In this document: positions 6,204 through 9,463 of the stretch, piece by piece | How positions within the stretch are numbered: position 1 is the first letter of the stretch | Layout of the letters: the number at the start of each line of letters is the position of its first letter | Assembly: GCA_035553855.1 (NCBI GenBank) | Contig: DATMJO010000094.1 | Coordinates: forward strand, 1 to 9,463 | Origin: JBBDYQ01 sp035553855 | Lineage (GTDB): Bacteria > Actinomycetota > Thermoleophilia > Solirubrobacterales > Thermoleophilaceae | Length of the DNA stretch: 9,463 nt | Direction of reading: 5' to 3' | The notes under the pieces: generated by a model | What the model was told of the DNA's origin: nothing | Database searches by the model: none | The model's input: only the letters and a program-made list of their open reading frames with translations | Translations under genes and position numbers: made by a program

Positions 6204-7391
6204 ATGCCCAAGACCGTCATCCTCGGCGCCGCACGCACGCCATTCGGCAAGCTCGGCGGCGCGCTCGCCCCGCTCGACGCCACCGATCTCGGCGGCGAGG
6301 CCATCAGGGCCGCCATCGAGCGGGCGGAGGTGGACGCCTCGGACATCCGCCACGTCGTCTTCGGCCAGGTGCTCCAGGCGGGGCAGGGGCAGATCCCCTC
6401 GCGGCAGGCCCAGATCAAGGGCGGGATTCCCAAGGAGGTCTCCTCCGAGACCGTCAACAAGGTCTGCGCCTCCGGCCTCCGCAGCGCCGGCATGATCGAC
6501 CAGTACGTGCGCGCGGGCGACATCGACGGGCCCGCCGTGGCGGGCGGCATGGAGTCGATGTCGAACGCCCCCTACATCCTCAAGGACGCCCGCTTCGGCT
6601 ACCGGATGGGCGACGCCAAGGCGCTCGACGGGATGATCCACGACGGGCTCACGAACCCGTTCAGCGGCAAGCACATGGCGCACGAGGCCACCGAGGTGGC
6701 CGAGGAGCTCGAGCTGACGCGGCCCGACATGGACCGCTTCGCGCTGCGCTCGCACGAGCTGGCCGTGGCGGCGATCGACGAGGGGCGCCTGCCCGAGGAG
6801 ATCGCGCCGGTGACGGTGAAGGGCAGGAAGGGCGACACGGTCGTCGAGATCGACGAGGCGCCGAGGCGCGAGTCCACGCTCGAGGCGCTGTCGAAGCTGC
6901 CGCCGATCTTCGTCAAGGACGGCTCGCATACGGCCGGCAACGCGCCGGGCGTGAACGACGGCGCGGGCGCGCTCGTCCTGTCCTCGGACGAGTGGGCGAG
7001 CGCCAACGGGCGCGCGCCGCTGGCCACGATCGTCGCGCAGGCGGCCGTCGCCGACGACTTCCCCTACCTCGCGCGCACCCCTGCCAACGCCGCGAAGGCG
7101 GCGCTCGAGAAGGCGGGCCTGTCCGCGGACGAGATCGACGTCTGGGAGATCAACGAGGCGTTCGCCTCGGTCGCGCTCAACTCGGTGCGGATGCTCGGCG
7201 TCGACGAGGAGAAGGTGAACCCGAACGGCGGCGCGATCGCGCTCGGCCACCCGATCGGCGCGAGCGGCGCGCGGCTCCTGACCACGCTGATCCACGAGCT
7301 GCGCCGCCGCGGCGGCGGCCTCGGCTGCGCCGCGATCTGCTCGGGCGGGGGCCAGGGCGACGCGATGATCCTCGAAGTCCCGGCGCCGTAG
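6204..7391 (+). CDS. Acetyl-CoA C-acetyltransferase (thiolase)
   Basis: The 395-residue protein has the full thiolase fold at standard length. The acyl-accepting cysteine is C88 in NKVCASGLRS, where related enzymes usually have CGSG or CASG. H349 lies in GGAIALGHPIGASGAR (342-357) and the second catalytic cysteine is C379 in ICSGGGQGD. The internal signatures GGMESMSNAPY (114-124), GYRMGD (132-137) and SGKHMAHEATEVAEE (154-168) are typical of the short-chain acetoacetyl-CoA type. The enzyme condenses two acetyl-CoA to acetoacetyl-CoA or cleaves the reverse way, in the cytoplasm. A longer-chain 3-ketoacyl-CoA thiolase role cannot be excluded. The HAD phosphatase starts 16 bp downstream with its own ribosome binding site, so the two are likely cotranscribed. 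The nearby acyl-CoA mutase suggests a short-chain acyl-CoA (C4) context. Confidence 0.95.
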   Translation: MPKTVILGAARTPFGKLGGALAPLDATDLGGEAIRAAIERAEVDASDIRHVVFGQVLQAGQGQIPSRQAQIKGGIPKEVSSETVNKVCASGLRSAGMIDQYVRAGDIDGPAVAGGMESMSNAPYILKDARFGYRMGDAKALDGMIHDGLTNPFSGKHMAHEATEVAEELELTRPDMDRFALRSHELAVAAIDEGRLPEEIAPVTVKGRKGDTVVEIDEAPRRESTLEALSKLPPIFVKDGSHTAGNAPGVNDGAGALVLSSDEWASANGRAPLATIVAQAAVADDFPYLARTPANAAKAALEKAGLSADEIDVWEINEAFASVALNSVRMLGVDEEKVNPNGGAIALGHPIGASGARLLTTLIHELRRRGGGLGCAAICSGGGQGDAMILEVPAP

Positions 7392-7393
7392 GC

Positions 7394-7399
7394 GGGAGG
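7394..7399 (+). promoter_or_regulatory. Ribosome binding site GGGAGG of the HAD hydrolase gene
   Basis: GGGAGG lies just after the thiolase stop and eight bases before the GTG at 7408. It decides for this GTG as the start and implies translation from a thiolase-HAD message. Confidence 0.65.
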
Positions 7400-7407
7400 C
7401 GGGCGCC

Positions 7408-8190
7408 GTGCCCGGCGCGGCCTTCTTCGATCTCGACAAGACGCTGATGGAGGGCTCGAGCGGGGTGCACTTCGCTCGGGCGCTCCACCGCGCCGGCATG
7501 ATCAGCCGCCGCGCGCTCGCCCGCGACCTGTGGGCGAACGTGCGCTTCCGGCTCGAGGGCTCGACCGACGCGGGCACCGCCGTCGTGCGCGAGCGGGTGC
7601 TGGCCGGGCTCGCGGGCCTGCGCGTGCGCGACCTCCAGCGGCTCACTCCCGAGGTGCTGAAGGGCATCCTGCCGCGGGTCTACCCGGAGATGCTGCGGGA
7701 GGCCTACTCGCACCAGGACGCCGGCCGGCCGGCGTTCATCGTCACCGCGGCCTCGCACGACCTCGCGGAGCTGCTCGCGCACGTGCTGGCGCTCGACGGC
7801 GGCATCGGCGCGCGCTACGAGCACGCGGAGGGCCACTACACGGGGCAGCCCGGCGGCCCGTTCACCTACCGCGAGGGCAAGGTCGAGGCGATGGAGGCGC
7901 TGGCGGCCGAGCGGGGGATCGACCTCGCCGAGTCCTATGCCTACTCGGACTCCGAGTCCGACCTGCCGATGCTGCGCGCCGTGGGCAACCCGGTGGCGGT
8001 CAACCCGGACGCCGAGCTGTGGCGGGTGGCGCGCGAGGAGGGCTGGCGGGTGATGCGCTTCGACAAGCTGGGGCGGCGGCTGCGGATCGCGGTGGCGGCG
8101 GCGGCGCTTGCGGCGGCGGCCGGGGGCGGTGGCTACCTGGTGGGCGAGCTGCGCGAGCGGCGGAGGCCGCGCGGGCTAGGGCGACGCTGA
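7408..8190 (+). CDS. HAD-superfamily phosphatase, subfamily IB (SerB-like), with C-terminal membrane segment
   Basis: The 260-residue protein carries all four HAD motifs. FFDLDKTL gives the nucleophile D8 and acid/base D10; IVTAAS gives T113; GKVEAM gives K158; YSDSESDLPML gives the metal ligands D181 and D185. An all-helical cap lies between motifs I and II (about 20-95), as in the IB phosphoserine-phosphatase-like group. The C-terminus (about 225-246) is an Ala/Gly-rich hydrophobic segment followed by an Arg-rich tail, so the enzyme may be tethered to the membrane with its active site in the cytoplasm. The substrate is unknown: phosphoserine, a lipid phosphate or another small phosphomonoester are all possible, and homologues are often labelled only as HAD-IB hydrolase. 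The GTG start places DLDKTL at residue 8, as usual. It lies 16 bp after the thiolase, and the tandem palindromes begin 6 bp after its stop. Confidence 0.9.
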   Translation: MPGAAFFDLDKTLMEGSSGVHFARALHRAGMISRRALARDLWANVRFRLEGSTDAGTAVVRERVLAGLAGLRVRDLQRLTPEVLKGILPRVYPEMLREAYSHQDAGRPAFIVTAASHDLAELLAHVLALDGGIGARYEHAEGHYTGQPGGPFTYREGKVEAMEALAAERGIDLAESYAYSDSESDLPMLRAVGNPVAVNPDAELWRVAREEGWRVMRFDKLGRRLRIAVAAAALAAAAGGGGYLVGELRERRRPRGLGRR

Positions 8191-8196
8191 CTGAAA

Positions 8197-8256
8197 GAAA
8201 CAGTGCCAGGCACTGTTTCACCCCCTGAAACGGTGCCAGGCACTGTTTCACCCCCC
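8197..8256. repeat. Two tandem 30-bp units, each holding a 23-bp palindrome
   Basis: Unit 1 (8197-8226) and unit 2 (8227-8256) differ at only 2 of 30 positions. Palindrome 1 (8197-8219) has perfect 11-bp arms, GAAACAGTGCC and its complement, around one A. Palindrome 2 (8227-8249) has one arm change, A to G at 8232, which on plus-strand RNA becomes a G-U wobble and keeps the hairpin. Each is followed by ACCCCC rather than a T run, so neither is a classical intrinsic terminator. They fill the gap between the HAD stop and the mutase promoter. They could be a dispersed palindromic (REP-like) repeat, a paired operator, or an RNA hairpin protecting the 3' end. A degenerate CTGAAA lies just before unit 1. 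Confidence 0.9.
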
Positions 8257-8264
8257 GCCCGACG

Positions 8265-8270
8265 TATCCT
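8265..8270 (+). promoter_or_regulatory. Candidate -10 element (TATCCT) for a leaderless mutase transcript
   Basis: TATCCT ends 6 bases before the ATG at 8277, the spacing expected if transcription starts on the A of the start codon. No Shine-Dalgarno is seen in the short gap. The -35 region would fall in the right arm of palindrome 2 (about 8242-8249), which has no good consensus match, so the promoter may need an activator. Confidence 0.5.
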
Positions 8271-8276
8271 CTGGCC

Positions 8277-9463
8277 ATGGCCGCGCCCCCCAGACCCGGG
8301 ATGGACAAGGACGGCTGGCGCCGCGAGCGCTACGAGGCGGCGCCCGAGCGCGACGCGCTCTTCTCGACGATCAGCGGCGAGGAGATCGAGCCGCTCTACA
8401 CCGCTGACGACCTGCCGGATCCAGACGAGATCGGCCTCCCCGGCGAGTATCCGTTCACCCGCGGCGTGTACCCGTCGATGTACCGCGGGCGGCTCTGGAC
8501 AATGCGCCAGTTCGCGGGCTTCGGCACCGCGGAGGAGACGAACGAGCGCTTCCGCTACCTCCTCGACCACGGCCAGACCGGCCTCTCGACGGCGTTCGAC
8601 ATGCCGAGCCTGATGGGCCACGACTCCGACCATCCGCGCAGCGAGGGCGAGGTCGGGCGCGAGGGGGTGGCGATCGACACGCTCGACGACATGGAGACGC
8701 TCTTCCAGGGGATCCCGATGGGCGAGGTCTCCACCTCGATGACGATCAACGCGCCCGCCGCGATCATGCTGGCGTTCTACGTCGCCGCCGCCGAGCGCCA
8801 GGGCGTGGCCGCCGAGAACCTCGCCGGGACGATCCAGACCGACATCCTCAAGGAGTACATCGCCCAGAAGGAGTGGTGCTTCCCGATCCACCCGGCGATG
8901 CGGCTCGTGACCGACATGATCGAGTTCTGCTCCCACCGGATGCCGCGCTGGCACCCGGTCTCGATCTCCGGCTACCACATCCGCGAGGCAGGCTCGACCG
9001 CCGCGCAGGAGCTCGCCTTCACGCTGAAGGACGGCTTCACCTACGTCGAGGCGGCGATCGAGCGGGGCATCGACGTGGACGACTTCGCGCCCAGGCTCTC
9101 GTTCTTCTTCAACGCGCACATCGACTTCTTCGAGGAGATCGCCAAGTACCGCGCGGCCCGGCGCATCTGGGCGCGCGAGATGCGCGAGACCTACGGCGCC
9201 AAGAGCGAGAAGTCGCTGCTCATGCGCTGCCACTCCCAGACGGCCGGGGTGTCGCTCACCGCCCAGCAGCCGCTCAACAACATCACCCGCACCGCGATCG
9301 AGGCGCTCGCGGCGGTGCTGGGCGGCACCCAGTCGCTGCACACGAACTCCTACGACGAGGCGATCGCGCTGCCGACCGACAAGTCGGCCCGCCTCGCGCT
9401 GCGCACCCAGCAGGTCATCGCCTACGAGACCGACGTGACCAAGACCGTCGACCCGTTCGCGGG
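8277..9463 (+). CDS. icmA: B12-dependent acyl-CoA mutase large subunit, isobutyryl-CoA mutase-like (3' end outside window)
   Basis: The first 395 residues are present and the frame is open at the right edge; large subunits of this type are about 520-570 residues. The TIM-barrel CoA-binding domain is clear: YPFTRGVYPSMYRGRLWTM (58-76), FDMPSLMGHDSDHPR (107-121), GTIQTDILKEYIAQKEW (184-200), SISGYHIREAGST (229-241) and TQSLHTNSYDEAIALPT (351-367). H234 matches the catalytic His244 of Propionibacterium methylmalonyl-CoA mutase by offset. The substrate-selecting residues are F79 (RQFAGF) and Q197 (IAQKEW), where methylmalonyl-CoA mutase has Tyr89 and Arg207 and Streptomyces isobutyryl-CoA mutase has Phe80 and Gln198. 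A106 takes the place of Asp117 of 2-hydroxyisobutyryl-CoA mutase. The likely reaction is isobutyryl-CoA to and from butyryl-CoA, using a separate B12-binding small subunit expected outside the window. Pivalyl-CoA or another branched acyl-CoA is an alternative substrate. The family is certain; the substrate is probable. Confidence 0.93.
   Translation, partial: MAAPPRPGMDKDGWRRERYEAAPERDALFSTISGEEIEPLYTADDLPDPDEIGLPGEYPFTRGVYPSMYRGRLWTMRQFAGFGTAEETNERFRYLLDHGQTGLSTAFDMPSLMGHDSDHPRSEGEVGREGVAIDTLDDMETLFQGIPMGEVSTSMTINAPAAIMLAFYVAAAERQGVAAENLAGTIQTDILKEYIAQKEWCFPIHPAMRLVTDMIEFCSHRMPRWHPVSISGYHIREAGSTAAQELAFTLKDGFTYVEAAIERGIDVDDFAPRLSFFFNAHIDFFEEIAKYRAARRIWAREMRETYGAKSEKSLLMRCHSQTAGVSLTAQQPLNNITRTAIEALAAVLGGTQSLHTNSYDEAIALPTDKSARLALRTQQVIAYETDVTKTVDPFA

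Noticed and set aside
4831..6495. Plus-strand 554-codon open frame opposite pepA
   Set aside because: The opposite strand encodes a complete M17 aminopeptidase with every active-site residue. The antisense frame shows no domain and runs into the thiolase out of frame.
6126..7667. Minus-strand 513-codon open frame opposite the thiolase and HAD genes
   Set aside because: It spans two genes with intact catalytic motifs on the plus strand and has shadow-like composition.
8197..8249. Palindromes as Rho-independent terminators of the thiolase-HAD operon
   Set aside because: The stems are strong but are followed by ACCCCC, not a T run. A role in 3' end protection is possible, but classical termination is not supported.
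8197..8256. Tandem palindromes as a short CRISPR array
   Set aside because: There are only two units and no unique spacer: the bases between palindromes are a constant CACCCC-type link, and no cas gene is near.
8133..9341. Minus-strand 402-codon open frame opposite the mutase and through the palindromes
   Set aside because: The plus strand gives a motif-perfect mutase. The antisense product translates the palindromes as a low-complexity repeat, which is not evidence for a gene.
8277..9463. Methylmalonyl-CoA mutase as the specific name
   Set aside because: The carboxylate-binding Tyr and Arg are replaced by F79 and Q197, so the isobutyryl-CoA mutase-type call is preferred.

Overview
The window is very GC-rich (about 70% or more by eye) with almost exclusively G/C third codon positions. 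Gene starts are a mix of Shine-Dalgarno-led and apparently leaderless TANNNT-promoter types. Together with the gene families seen, this suggests a high-GC actinobacterium, possibly a Thermoleophilia/Solirubrobacterales-type organism. The lineage is an inference from style, not proven. No rRNA, tRNA, CRISPR array, transposase or phage gene was seen.

Left part (1-4300): a surface-polysaccharide type locus. On the minus strand, a membrane-anchored HEAT-repeat protein (1521-2555) overlaps by one base (TGATG) a processive, membrane-embedded family 2 glycosyltransferase (1521 down to the left edge, incomplete). The glycosyltransferase has all the D, DxD, ED and QxxRW signatures of cellulose/chitin/hyaluronan/poly-GlcNAc type synthases. 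Divergent from this pair, across a 149-bp intergenic region, is a secreted TIM-barrel glycoside hydrolase with a signal peptide (2705-4300). A plausible reading is a synthase, a scaffold partner and an extracytoplasmic trimming hydrolase.

Middle part (4297-6138): on the minus strand, a complete leucyl aminopeptidase pepA (M17, all metal and catalytic residues present) is followed by a small, very acidic, probably disordered 127-residue protein with a strong ribosome binding site. The small gene and the glycosidase converge so tightly that one CTAG palindrome supplies both stop codons.

Right part (6204-9463): on the plus strand, an acetyl-CoA acetyltransferase (thiolase) and a HAD-IB phosphatase lie in one likely operon. 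They are followed by a pair of near-identical 23-bp palindromes 30 bp apart, then a likely leaderless promoter, then the large subunit of a B12-dependent acyl-CoA mutase that runs off the right edge. At the substrate-specificity positions this mutase carries Phe79 and Gln197, the isobutyryl-CoA mutase signature, not the Tyr/Arg pair of methylmalonyl-CoA mutase. Automatic annotation as methylmalonyl-CoA mutase would probably be wrong. Thiolase and isobutyryl/butyryl-CoA mutase together point to short-chain acyl-CoA metabolism.

The strongest items for a second look are the mutase active site, the tandem palindromes in front of it, and the glycosyltransferase/HEAT/glycosidase cluster. I found no clear sign of a wholly new defence or mobile system.
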